Source of the DNA: Vicinamibacteria bacterium
GTDB lineage: Bacteria > Acidobacteriota > Vicinamibacteria > Fen-336 > JAGNNV01
Direction of reading: 5' to 3'
Assembly: GCA_016650185.1 (NCBI GenBank)
Contig: JAENWE010000169.1
Coordinates: forward strand, 1-12,478
Length of the DNA stretch: 12,478 nucleotides
The notes below the pieces were generated by a model. It made no database searches, had not been told where the DNA came from, and worked only from the letters and a program-made list of their open reading frames with translations. The position numbers were made by a program, and so were the translations under genes. Below are positions 1 through 6,450 of this stretch, one piece after another. Positions within the stretch are counted from its first letter, which is position 1. Every line of letters begins with the position of its first letter.

Positions 1-288
1 CCAACAACACCTGGCGTCGTTCCCCATGCTTGAGGTATGCAGGACTGCAACTGGCATGCCGCCGGCGCCCATATCCACGAATGCATTGATGCCCTCGGGT
101 GAGTACCTTCCATCCTCCGTAATTCTCCTCACAAGCGCAGACTCCAGCAAGACTTGGACGAGCGGTGTCTCGGCGACTGACGTAGTTGGCATCATGAACA
201 TCTCGGACTGCCGTTTACTCTGCGCGCTCACCACCGACACCAACGCGGTGACAGCGGTCGCAATCACCAACACCCGAGCGTTTCGCAT
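1..288 (-). CDS. N-terminal part of a secreted protein of unknown function (runs off left edge)
   Basis: Reading leftward from an ATG at 288-286 there are 96 codons with no stop before the window ends, so the gene is cut. A strong AGGAGG (293-298) lies 4 bases upstream of the ATG and fixes the start. Residues 1-22 look like a Sec signal peptide: MRNAR, then a hydrophobic run of V, L, I, A and T residues ending VVSA, with likely cleavage before QSKRQ. The mature part seen is hydrophilic to mixed, with a short helix-like stretch (LVQVLLESALVRRI) and a Gly/Met segment (DMGAGGMPVAV). I do not recognise a family. Three 60-base lines counted by hand are about 57% GC, clearly lower than the CoA-metabolism genes beside it, so it may have a different history. 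The same DNA is open on the plus strand (26-469), but that frame has no ribosome site and no recognisable protein. Confidence 0.72.
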   Translation of the reverse strand, partial: MRNARVLVIATAVTALVSVVSAQSKRQSEMFMMPTTSVAETPLVQVLLESALVRRITEDGRYSPEGINAFVDMGAGGMPVAVLHTSSMGNDARCCW

Positions 289-327
289 CTTGCCTCCTAA
301 CTCCGTGAGGCGAACATACCACCTGAG

Positions 328-340
328 ACGAGACTCTCGT
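328..340. promoter_or_regulatory. Perfect 13-bp palindrome upstream of the left-edge gene
   Basis: ACGAGA-C-TCTCGT is a perfect 6+1+6 inverted repeat. It sits about 40 bp upstream of the ATG at 288 and 62 bp past the end of the hydantoinase B gene, where a repressor or activator of the secreted-protein gene would bind. No convincing -10/-35 pair was found around it. Its role as an operator is inference from position and symmetry only. Confidence 0.3.
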
Positions 341-358
341 GCCGCTAAGCCGCAGGCT

Positions 359-378
359 CGCGCGGTCGCTCCCGCGCG
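359..378 (-). terminator. GC-only hairpin after hydantoinase B (weak terminator candidate)
   Basis: CGCGCGG (359-365) and CCGCGCG (372-378) form a perfect 7-bp stem with a 6-base loop, 23 bases beyond the stop codon of the hydantoinase B gene. There is no T-run after it on the minus strand, so it is not a standard intrinsic terminator. It could help Rho-dependent ending or protect the 3' end, or it could be chance in GC-rich DNA. Confidence 0.25.
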
Positions 379-401
379 GCTCCGGGACCTTGAGCGTGCC
401 C

Positions 402-2351
402 CTACGCGACGCGCTTCTTCAGCACCAGCTTCGACATCGACGGCTTCGACTTGTAGATCGGCATCTTGACGATCTGCTTGAAGACCGGCGGCTTGGGTGG
501 TTCGAGACCCGTCTCTGCCTTGCAGTTCTTCAGGATTTCGGCGAGCGGGGGGCCCATGTCGAACGGCTTCGCCGGACCGCGCTTGCTCGCGATGTCGGCG
601 CGCAGCTTCTTTGTGGCTTCCTCATCCACCACGAACTTCGCGTCGAGGACGACACCGTACTCGTCCCGCGCCTTCTCGGGCGACACGAGACGGAAGCGAA
701 CGTCCTTCTGCACGCGCGCGGTCTCGCGGGTGAGCGGATCGCCGTAGCCGCCCGCTCCCCAGGTCTGATAGAACAACTCGTCGCCGGGGAAGACCTTCAC
801 GTGGTCGCACTTCGAAGCCACGTACTCGATTGAGCCATCGACCTTCTTCAGCCACTTCTTGCCGCGCATGGCCTTCGAGCCGCCGTTGACGCCCCACTGA
901 TACGTGAGCCAGCGATCGTCGTGGATCGAGACTTCACCTTCCGCGAGGAAGTGATAGACCTTCAACAGGCCGTTGCCGCCGCGGTGATAGCCGGCGCCAC
1001 CTGAGTCGATCACCGACGTGTACGCCTCGACGCGCATGGGGTAGTACGTCTCCATGAGCTCGGCCGGCTGGTTGGTGAAGAGAGGCCACATGGCGTGACC
1101 GTCCATGCCGTCCGCGAAGGGCCGCGCGGGAATGCCGCCGAAGCCGATCTCGAAAGCGTTGAACCACTTTCCATCCGCATCGTAACCGGAATAGATCATG
1201 TGCGGCGACGATCCCCAGCCAGCGCCGGTGAGGAACTGCGGGGCCTTCTTGCACAGCGCACCGCCCAGGATGTCGAACTGACGTCCGAGGAGGTGCGTGC
1301 GGCAGGAGAGGGCGGCCGGGTGATGCGGCTTGAGCAGCGTGCCCTCGGGGATGTGGATGTCGACGAGCGGGTAGAACCCATCGTTGAAGAGGATCCACGG
1401 GTCGTGGGTCATGATCAGGTAGACGCCGATGAACATCTTCAGGAGATGCTCATTGAGGTAGTAGTTGATCGGGCCTTCCGACTGCGGGTCGGTGCCGGTG
1501 TAGTCGAAGTAGGCCTTGTCGCCCTTGCGCCAGATCGTGACCTTCACCTTGTACGGTCCAAACCCTCTGCCGTCGTCGTCCACGTAATCCTCGAAGTCCT
1601 GCGGCTCTTCGGGGATGACCTGGGAGATGAGCGACTTCATGGCGTTGTACGTGCGCTGCATCAACGCCTGCGTGCCCGCGAGGTACGTGTCGGTGCCGAA
1701 GCGCCGACAGAGATCGCGGATGCGCTGCGCTCCGGTGCGGCACGCGGCCACCAGCGCCATCAGGTCGGCGCGGTTCATCTCCGGCTGGCGGACGTTCGCG
1801 AGGATGATGTTCAGAGCGACATCGTTCAGTATGCCGCCTTCGTACAGCTTGAAGGGCGGGATGCGCAGCGCCTCGCCGAAGATCGTGGTGGCGTCGGTGG
1901 GAAGGGACGAGGGCACCGGACCACCGGTGTCATTTTGATGACCGAACATCGATGTCCATCCGACCAGCCGTCCCTTGTAGTGGATCGGCATCTGGATCAG
2001 CCAGTCGTTCAAGTGGCTGATCGTGCCTCCGCACATGTACGGGTCGTTGGTGAAAATGACGTCGCCGTCATCGATCGGATCGGGGAAGTGCTTGTAGAGG
2101 TCTCCCAGCCACGACCCGAACTGACCGACCAGCATCCGGCCTTCGGGGTCGGCGATGATGGGGAACTCATCATGCTGTTCACGAATCGATGGGGACACCG
2201 ACGTGCGGAAAAGCGTCGCGTCCATCTCGAAGCGCGCGTTCTTGAGCGCGTTCTCGATGACGTCCATGGTGATCGGGTCGATCTTGACCTTCTTCGAGGA
2301 CTTGGCCGCGGACTTGGGAGCCTTCTTTGCTTTCTTCATTGCTTTAGCCAT
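402..2351 (-). CDS. hyuB: Hydantoinase B/oxoprolinase-family subunit (HyuB-like, acetone/acetophenone carboxylase-type)
   Basis: A 649-residue cytoplasmic catalytic subunit. In this family it works with an ATP-binding HyuA partner to hydrolyse cyclic amides (hydantoins, 5-oxoproline, lactams) or to carboxylate ketones. Family features: VKIDPITMDVIENAL (about 22-36) opening the domain, NDPYMCGGTISHLND (102-116), GHQNDTGG (137-144, in place of the commoner GHHADVGG), LRIPPFKLYEGG, and a C-terminal GAGGYGDPLTR. The start is ATG 2351: AGGAGG at 2364-2369 serves it and family homology begins about 20 residues later. An in-frame ATG at 2417 would add 22 residues overlapping HyuA and is rejected. 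The first 23 residues hold ten lysines plus alanines, an odd histone H1-like tail, and the C-terminus (KSKPSMSKLVLKKRVA) is also basic. The gene directly follows hyuA. The exact substrate cannot be told; no acetone carboxylase gamma subunit is in view. Confidence 0.9.
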   Translation of the reverse strand: MAKAMKKAKKAPKSAAKSSKKVKIDPITMDVIENALKNARFEMDATLFRTSVSPSIREQHDEFPIIADPEGRMLVGQFGSWLGDLYKHFPDPIDDGDVIFTNDPYMCGGTISHLNDWLIQMPIHYKGRLVGWTSMFGHQNDTGGPVPSSLPTDATTIFGEALRIPPFKLYEGGILNDVALNIILANVRQPEMNRADLMALVAACRTGAQRIRDLCRRFGTDTYLAGTQALMQRTYNAMKSLISQVIPEEPQDFEDYVDDDGRGFGPYKVKVTIWRKGDKAYFDYTGTDPQSEGPINYYLNEHLLKMFIGVYLIMTHDPWILFNDGFYPLVDIHIPEGTLLKPHHPAALSCRTHLLGRQFDILGGALCKKAPQFLTGAGWGSSPHMIYSGYDADGKWFNAFEIGFGGIPARPFADGMDGHAMWPLFTNQPAELMETYYPMRVEAYTSVIDSGGAGYHRGGNGLLKVYHFLAEGEVSIHDDRWLTYQWGVNGGSKAMRGKKWLKKVDGSIEYVASKCDHVKVFPGDELFYQTWGAGGYGDPLTRETARVQKDVRFRLVSPEKARDEYGVVLDAKFVVDEEATKKLRADIASKRGPAKPFDMGPPLAEILKNCKAETGLEPPKPPVFKQIVKMPIYKSKPSMSKLVLKKRVA

Positions 2352-2363
2352 TTGATTTCGAAG

Positions 2364-2369
2364 CCTCCT
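2364..2369 (-). promoter_or_regulatory. Shine-Dalgarno overlapping the hyuA stop codon
   Basis: On the minus strand the sequence TAGGAGG combines the hyuA stop (TAG, 2370-2368) with a full AGGAGG. Spacing to the hyuB ATG is 12 bases, on the long side. The overlap suggests translational coupling and roughly equal output of the two subunits, and it decides the hyuB start at 2351. Confidence 0.8.
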
Positions 2370-4437
2370 ACTTTCCAGCCGGGTAGATGAGGATGTTGGC
2401 GTACTCGTCCACCACACCCTTGTGTTTGGGATGAATGAGCGTGGTCGAGTCTTCTTCGAGCACGATGGCCGGGCCCTTCACCACGTGGCCGGGCGAGAGC
2501 TTGGCCCGGTCGTAGACCTTGGTTTCGAGCCAGGAGCCATCGAAATAGACCTTGTGGGAACCGCTGACCGCGCTCTTCGGATCGGGTTTGCCCTTCTTCT
2601 TCCTGGCCAGCTTGATCCGCTTCGTCTTGCCGATGCCGATGGCGCGGAGGTTGACGATCTCGACTTCCACGTCCATATTGAATTGATACAGCCGCTGGTG
2701 GGTTCGGTGGAACTCATTGACCAGCGGAGAAAAGCCCTTCAGGAGCTTCTCGGGGTTGACCACGATGGGCAGCTCGTAGCCCTGCCGGTAATAGCGAACG
2801 TCGGCTTCGTAGCGAATGTGCTGAGCCTTGCCCGTGATGCCTTCGGAGGTGAGCCAGAGGGACGCCTTCTTGCCAAGTTCGCTTATGGCCTCGACTACGT
2901 CTTCCGGCGTGGTCTTGTCGACGGTGAACGTGAATGTACGGGTGAACTCATTACGGTACTCGGAGGAGACGTCGCCGAGGGCGCACAGGACGCCGGGCGC
3001 CGGAGGAACGATGACCGGCCACGAGCCCATGATGGCGCCGAGGGCGTTTCCATGGAGCGGCCCGGCGCCACCGAAGGCGACGAGAGCGAAGTCGCGCGGG
3101 TCGTGACCGCGCTCGACCGAGACCAGTCGCAAGGCGCCGCACATCGACTCGTTGACGATCTTGATGATGCCCTGGGCGGCCTCATAGACATCGAGCCCGA
3201 TGGCGTCGCCCACCGTTCGCACCGCCGCTTCGGCCTTCTCGATGTCGAGCTTCATCTTGCCGCCTAAGAGCTGAGGCGGCAGGTGTCCGAGGACCACGTT
3301 CGCGTCGGTGACGGTTGGCGCGGTCCCGCCCTTTCCGTAGCAGGCCGGGCCCGGATCGGCGCCCGCCGACATCGGCCCGATGCGGAGGGCCTTGGTGAGA
3401 GCGGGGACGTGAGCGATCGAACCGCCGCCCGCGCCGATGGTGCGCACGTCGACGGAGGCCACCTTGATGGGTAAAACCGTGTTCTGCGAGGCGAACGTGG
3501 CGATGTTCGTCTCGCGGCCGATCGAGGCCTCACCCTGGTTGAGCGACACGTCGGTGGACGTGCCGCCCATATCGAAGGTCATGACATTCGGGAAGCCGCA
3601 CTTGTTGGCTATGAACAAGGCCCCGGTGACGCCGCCCGAAGGTCCGGACATCAGCAGGTTGACCGGCTTGTCTTCGGCCGCGGCCACCGACATGAGACCG
3701 CCGTCGGAGCGCAGGACGTTGAGAATCGCCTTGAGCTTGGCGCTCTTGAGCTTGCTCTCCAGATTGTGCAGATATCGGCTGACGTTCGGACGGATGTACG
3801 AGTTCAAAACCGCCGTCTCGGCGCGTTCGTACTCGCGGAACTGAGGCAGCACGTCGTAGGAGCAGGTGACCGGCAGTCTGGGCGCCACCTCCTTCGCGAT
3901 GTCGCGGATCCTGTACTCGTGGGCTGGATTCGCGAACGAGTTGATGAGGCTGATGGTGAGCGATTCGACGCCTCGCTCGGCCAGGCCCTGGATCTTCGCC
4001 CGGATGTCGGCCTCGTCGAGGTCGCGCACGGTGCGGCCGCGGGCGTCCATCCGCTCGTGCGCTTCGACCGTGTCTTCCAGGCTCGCGCGCGGATCTGGCT
4101 TCATCATGATCATCCAGCCGGCCAGGGGCCCCGGGGTCTGCCCTCGGGCGAGGTGGAGAATCTGCTCGAAACCGATGGTGGTGATGAGTCCCACCCGGCC
4201 GCCCTTGCCTTCCAGGACCGCATTCGTGCCTACCGTCGTCCCGTGAATGATCGAGTCGATGGCGTCCCTGCTGATACCCGCCCGCTCGCAGACCTGATTG
4301 ATGCCCGCCAGAACGCCGATCGATTGATCGGCGGGGGTGGAGGGCGTCTTGGCGCGCCAGATCCGGCCGGTCTCTTCGTGGAACAGGAGCAGGTCGGTGA
4401 AGGTGCCGCCGACGTCTATGCCGAGTCTGTAACCCAT
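2368..4437 (-). CDS. hyuA: Hydantoinase A/oxoprolinase-family ATP-binding subunit (HyuA-like)
   Basis: A 689-residue subunit of the hydantoinase/oxoprolinase and acetone carboxylase superfamily. It binds ATP and phosphorylates or activates the substrate for the B subunit. Order of motifs: LGIDVGGTFTDLLLF (5-19, first phosphate loop of the ASKHA fold), HGTTVGTNAVLEGKG (65-79), SGPSGGVTGA (264-273), MTFDMGGTSTDVSL (286-299, second phosphate loop), TIGAGGGSIAHV (333-344), GADPGPACYGKGG (359-371), ERGHDPRDFALVAFGGAGPLHG (about 442-463). The C-terminal domain ends near GPAIVLEEDSTTLIHP. A lysine-rich patch (KTKRIKLARKKKGK, 604-617) lies in that domain. Start ATG 4437 is preceded by a GAGG-type ribosome site; 69 bp separate it from the lyase gene upstream. 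Full length, no frameshift. Which member of the superfamily (hydantoinase, oxoprolinase, lactamase or carboxylase) is not decidable by eye. Confidence 0.93.
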   Translation of the reverse strand: MGYRLGIDVGGTFTDLLLFHEETGRIWRAKTPSTPADQSIGVLAGINQVCERAGISRDAIDSIIHGTTVGTNAVLEGKGGRVGLITTIGFEQILHLARGQTPGPLAGWMIMMKPDPRASLEDTVEAHERMDARGRTVRDLDEADIRAKIQGLAERGVESLTISLINSFANPAHEYRIRDIAKEVAPRLPVTCSYDVLPQFREYERAETAVLNSYIRPNVSRYLHNLESKLKSAKLKAILNVLRSDGGLMSVAAAEDKPVNLLMSGPSGGVTGALFIANKCGFPNVMTFDMGGTSTDVSLNQGEASIGRETNIATFASQNTVLPIKVASVDVRTIGAGGGSIAHVPALTKALRIGPMSAGADPGPACYGKGGTAPTVTDANVVLGHLPPQLLGGKMKLDIEKAEAAVRTVGDAIGLDVYEAAQGIIKIVNESMCGALRLVSVERGHDPRDFALVAFGGAGPLHGNALGAIMGSWPVIVPPAPGVLCALGDVSSEYRNEFTRTFTFTVDKTTPEDVVEAISELGKKASLWLTSEGITGKAQHIRYEADVRYYRQGYELPIVVNPEKLLKGFSPLVNEFHRTHQRLYQFNMDVEVEIVNLRAIGIGKTKRIKLARKKKGKPDPKSAVSGSHKVYFDGSWLETKVYDRAKLSPGHVVKGPAIVLEEDSTTLIHPKHKGVVDEYANILIYPAGK

Positions 4438-4506
4438 GGACGAGTACCTCTTTCTGTGTCTTTGAAGTGTGTGGTTCGGGGCGAAGGGGAGATGAGAGCG
4501 AAACGG

Positions 4507-5439
4507 TCAGGAAACGCGAGCCAGCTCGGCCCGGGCGAAGAGTTCTCGGGCGGTGCCGACCCGGAGAATGTAGGAAGGAAGCGGCCGGCCCAGGAACTGC
4601 TGAACCAGACGTGACGCCTCTCGGACCTTCTCGAGATCGACGCCGGTTGGGATACCCATTTCTTCGAAGAGATTCACGATGTCTTCAGTGGCGACGTTGC
4701 CGGTGGCTCCCGGAAAGACCGGGCATCCACCCAGTCCGCCCAAGCCCGCGTCGAAGGTGTCGACTCCTGCCTGAAATCCGGCGAGAACGTTGGCGAGGCC
4801 AAGGCCGCGGGTGTTGTGCAGGTGGAGCGAGAGAGGCATCGTCGGGAGGGTGGCCCTGATTCGAGAGACCAGGCGCGTGACTTGCGCAGGATTTCCGGAG
4901 CCGATCGAGTCGGCGAGCGAGAGTCGCGAGATCCCGAAGGCCGAAACCGCCTGGGCCACCCGTTCAACCTGCTCCTCCGGCACCAGGCCCTCGATCGGGC
5001 AGCCGAACGAGCATCCGATCACGACCTCGAGCGGACGTTCCGCGCCTTGGGCGGCCGCGGCAATCTCCTCGCAGGCGACGATCGATTCGTCGACGGAGAG
5101 GCCGACGTTCCGGCGGTTGAAACTCTCCGAGGCCACGATGACGAGCTCCACCGCATCGGCGCCGCTGTCGAGCGCGGCCTGGGCGCCTCTGAGGTTGGGC
5201 ACGAGCGCCTTGTAGATCGTCCCCGCCCGGCGTGTGATCCGGCTCATCACCTCGGCCGCATCCGACATCTGCGGAACGACCTTCGGGCTCACGAACGACG
5301 TCGCCTCGATACTGCGGAGCCCCGCCTCCGAGAGCAGGTCAACGACCCGGACCTTCAGATCCGTGGGGATGAACGCCTTCTCCATCTGGAAGCCGTCCCT
5401 CGGTCCCACTTCGACGATGGTCACGGATTGTGCGGTCAT
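4507..5439 (-). CDS. mvaB: HMG-CoA lyase-type enzyme (DRE-TIM metallolyase)
   Basis: A 310-residue TIM-barrel lyase, the usual bacterial length. HMG-CoA lyase splits 3-hydroxy-3-methylglutaryl-CoA into acetoacetate and acetyl-CoA, the last step of leucine breakdown. The catalytic set known from human HMG-CoA lyase is all present with identical spacing: R14 and D15 in VGPRDG, E45 in IEATSFVSPK, metal ligands H206 and H208 in SLHLHNT, C239 in GLGGLGGCP on the flexible loop, and N248 in GATGNVATED. Small differences are GFQME where GLQNE is usual, and HxHN where HxHD is usual. Start is ATG 5439; the ribosome site is weak (AAGGGG about 14 bases upstream). It is the first gene of the minus-strand unit with hyuA/hyuB. 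A related acyl-CoA lyase with another substrate (for example a different hydroxyacyl-CoA) is possible, because no other leucine-pathway gene is nearby. Confidence 0.88.
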   Translation of the reverse strand: MTAQSVTIVEVGPRDGFQMEKAFIPTDLKVRVVDLLSEAGLRSIEATSFVSPKVVPQMSDAAEVMSRITRRAGTIYKALVPNLRGAQAALDSGADAVELVIVASESFNRRNVGLSVDESIVACEEIAAAAQGAERPLEVVIGCSFGCPIEGLVPEEQVERVAQAVSAFGISRLSLADSIGSGNPAQVTRLVSRIRATLPTMPLSLHLHNTRGLGLANVLAGFQAGVDTFDAGLGGLGGCPVFPGATGNVATEDIVNLFEEMGIPTGVDLEKVREASRLVQQFLGRPLPSYILRVGTARELFARAELARVS

Positions 5440-5576
5440 GATGCGGAGTGAAGACCCCTTCCATGGACAGGACGCAGCTTGTCCTATGTTTATAACAATA
5501 GATGTTTGATCCGAGGAGGCCCCCTTGTCAAGTTGGGGGGCGGGGGACGCCCAAAGTCGTCGCCTAAACTCATCGA
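5440..5576. promoter_or_regulatory. Divergent control region between the lyase and HIT genes
   Basis: This 137-bp stretch is the only intergenic gap that can hold promoters for both flanking units. It contains GGACA (5465-5469) and TGTCC (5480-5484), a perfect 5-bp inverted repeat with centres about 15 bp apart; next to it TGTT-TAT-AACA (5487-5497), a perfect 11-bp palindrome inside the only AT-rich patch (5485-5510); and a GC hairpin GCCCCC (5519-5524) / GGGGGC (5536-5541) that would lie in the 5' region of the HIT mRNA. TATAAA (minus strand, 5494-5489) is a possible -10 for the lyase unit, but I see no good -35. The adjacent symmetric sites suggest a shared regulator; this is inferred from layout. 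Confidence 0.5.
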
Positions 5577-6017
5577 ATGAGCGAAACCATCTTCAGCAAG
5601 ATCATCCGCGGCGAGATCCCCTGCCATCGGGTCTACGAGGACGAGGCCGTTCTCGCCTTCCTCGACTTGAACCCTCTGGCTTCCGGGCACACCTTGGTGA
5701 TTCCCAAGGAGGCGGTGGCGACCCTCGACCAGCTGTCGGACGAGTCGTCGGCGGCGATTGGCCGGGTGCTCCCGAGGCTGGCCCGGGCGGTGATGGCCGC
5801 CACCGGGGCCACGGCCTACAACGTTCTTCAGAACAATGGCCTGATGGCGCATCAAGCCGTGTTTCATGTCCATTTTCACATCATCCCCAAGTTCGAAGGG
5901 AGGGGGCTGGGAATCGTCTGGCAGCCCATTGAGGTCCTGCCGGCCGACCTGATCGCGCTCTGCGAGAAGATCGCAAAGCAGGCGGCCGAAGGGACTGGGA
6001 AGAGCCACGGCCTATAA
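5577..6017 (+). CDS. HIT-family (histidine triad) nucleotide hydrolase, HinT-like
   Basis: A 146-residue cytoplasmic protein of the histidine triad superfamily. HinT-like members hydrolyse adenosine phosphoramidates and aminoacyl-AMP by-products, with the middle histidine of the triad as nucleophile. Visible: the N-terminal MSETIFSKIIRGEIPCHRVY typical of the HinT branch, FLDLNPLASGHTLVIPK (28-44), YNVLQNNG (81-88), and the signature HVHFHII (97-103) with H97, H99 and H101. Start ATG 5577 matches the family N-terminus exactly. It has no Shine-Dalgarno; TAAACT ends 6 bases before the ATG, so a leaderless transcript is possible. The TAA stop lies 12 bp before the next gene. Family assignment is firm; the physiological substrate is unknown. 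Confidence 0.95.
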   Translation: MSETIFSKIIRGEIPCHRVYEDEAVLAFLDLNPLASGHTLVIPKEAVATLDQLSDESSAAIGRVLPRLARAVMAATGATAYNVLQNNGLMAHQAVFHVHFHIIPKFEGRGLGIVWQPIEVLPADLIALCEKIAKQAAEGTGKSHGL

Positions 6018-6018
6018 T
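6013..6018 (+). promoter_or_regulatory. Consensus TATAAT just before the B12-binding gene
   Basis: A perfect -10 hexamer overlaps the HIT stop codon and ends 11 bases before the ATG at 6030. If used, the RNA would start within a few bases of the start codon. No -35-like hexamer is seen about 17 bp upstream, so promoter function is uncertain. Confidence 0.35.
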
Positions 6019-6029
6019 CGTCGCCCCCT

Positions 6030-6443
6030 ATGACCGAGAACCTTCGCGCAAAGAAAATACGCGTCGTCGTCGCGAAACCCGGTCTCGACGGACACGACCG
6101 GGGCGCCAAGGTCGTGGCCCGTGCTTTGCGTGACGCCGGCATGGAGGTGGTCTACACCGGACTGCGCCAGACTCCCGAGCAGATCGTGAGCGCCGCCGCG
6201 CAGGAGGACGCCGACATCATCGGCCTCTCCATCCTTTCCGGAGCCCACCTGCCGATCTGCGAGAAAATCGTCGCGCTTCTGAAGGACAAAGGGATGGAGA
6301 GCACTCGGCTCTTCGTCGGCGGGATCATTCCCACCCAGGATATCGAGAGGCTGCACCAGATGGGTGTTGCGGAGGTGTTTCTGCCCGGCGCTTCGCTCAA
6401 AGACATCGTGGAGCGCGTCGAACGCACGCTGAGCGCAAACTGA
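6030..6443 (+). CDS. Stand-alone cobalamin-binding subunit of a methylmalonyl-CoA mutase-family enzyme
   Basis: A 137-residue B12-binding domain with nothing else attached, the size of small subunits of isobutyryl-CoA and 2-hydroxyisobutyryl-CoA mutases and of split methylmalonyl-CoA mutases. It binds adenosylcobalamin in the base-off, His-on mode and pairs with a large TIM-barrel subunit to rearrange an acyl-CoA carbon skeleton. Motifs: VVVAKPGLDGHDRGAK with the D20-x-H22-x-x-G25 signature (H22 is the expected lower cobalt ligand), GLSILSGAH (65-73), and FVGGIIP (95-101). The fold reads as a complete Rossmann-like domain, with no truncation. No ribosome site is seen; TATAAT lies 11 bp upstream. 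The next start is 7 bp beyond its stop. No large subunit, MeaB chaperone or epimerase is in the window, so the partner must be encoded elsewhere and the substrate is open. Confidence 0.92.
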   Translation: MTENLRAKKIRVVVAKPGLDGHDRGAKVVARALRDAGMEVVYTGLRQTPEQIVSAAAQEDADIIGLSILSGAHLPICEKIVALLKDKGMESTRLFVGGIIPTQDIERLHQMGVAEVFLPGASLKDIVERVERTLSAN

Positions 6444-6450
6444 GGTGTCC

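Noticed and set aside
1095..2390. Long plus-strand open frame (431 codons) opposite hyuB
   Set aside because: It lies wholly antisense to a well-supported HyuB gene, has Val/Asp/Arg-heavy composition typical of a GC-rich shadow frame, and no recognisable domain.
2352..2417. 22-residue upstream extension of hyuB from ATG 2417
   Set aside because: It overlaps the end of hyuA, reads as Ser/Thr/Arg noise, and the AGGAGG at 2364-2369 serves ATG 2351.
3766..4614. Plus-strand 282-codon frame opposite hyuA
   Set aside because: Shadow of hyuA; no ribosome site or family motif.
6445..6450. GTG at 6445 as the esterase start
   Set aside because: It would overlap the only Shine-Dalgarno (GAGG 6442-6445); ATG 6451 is properly spaced and begins a normal signal peptide.
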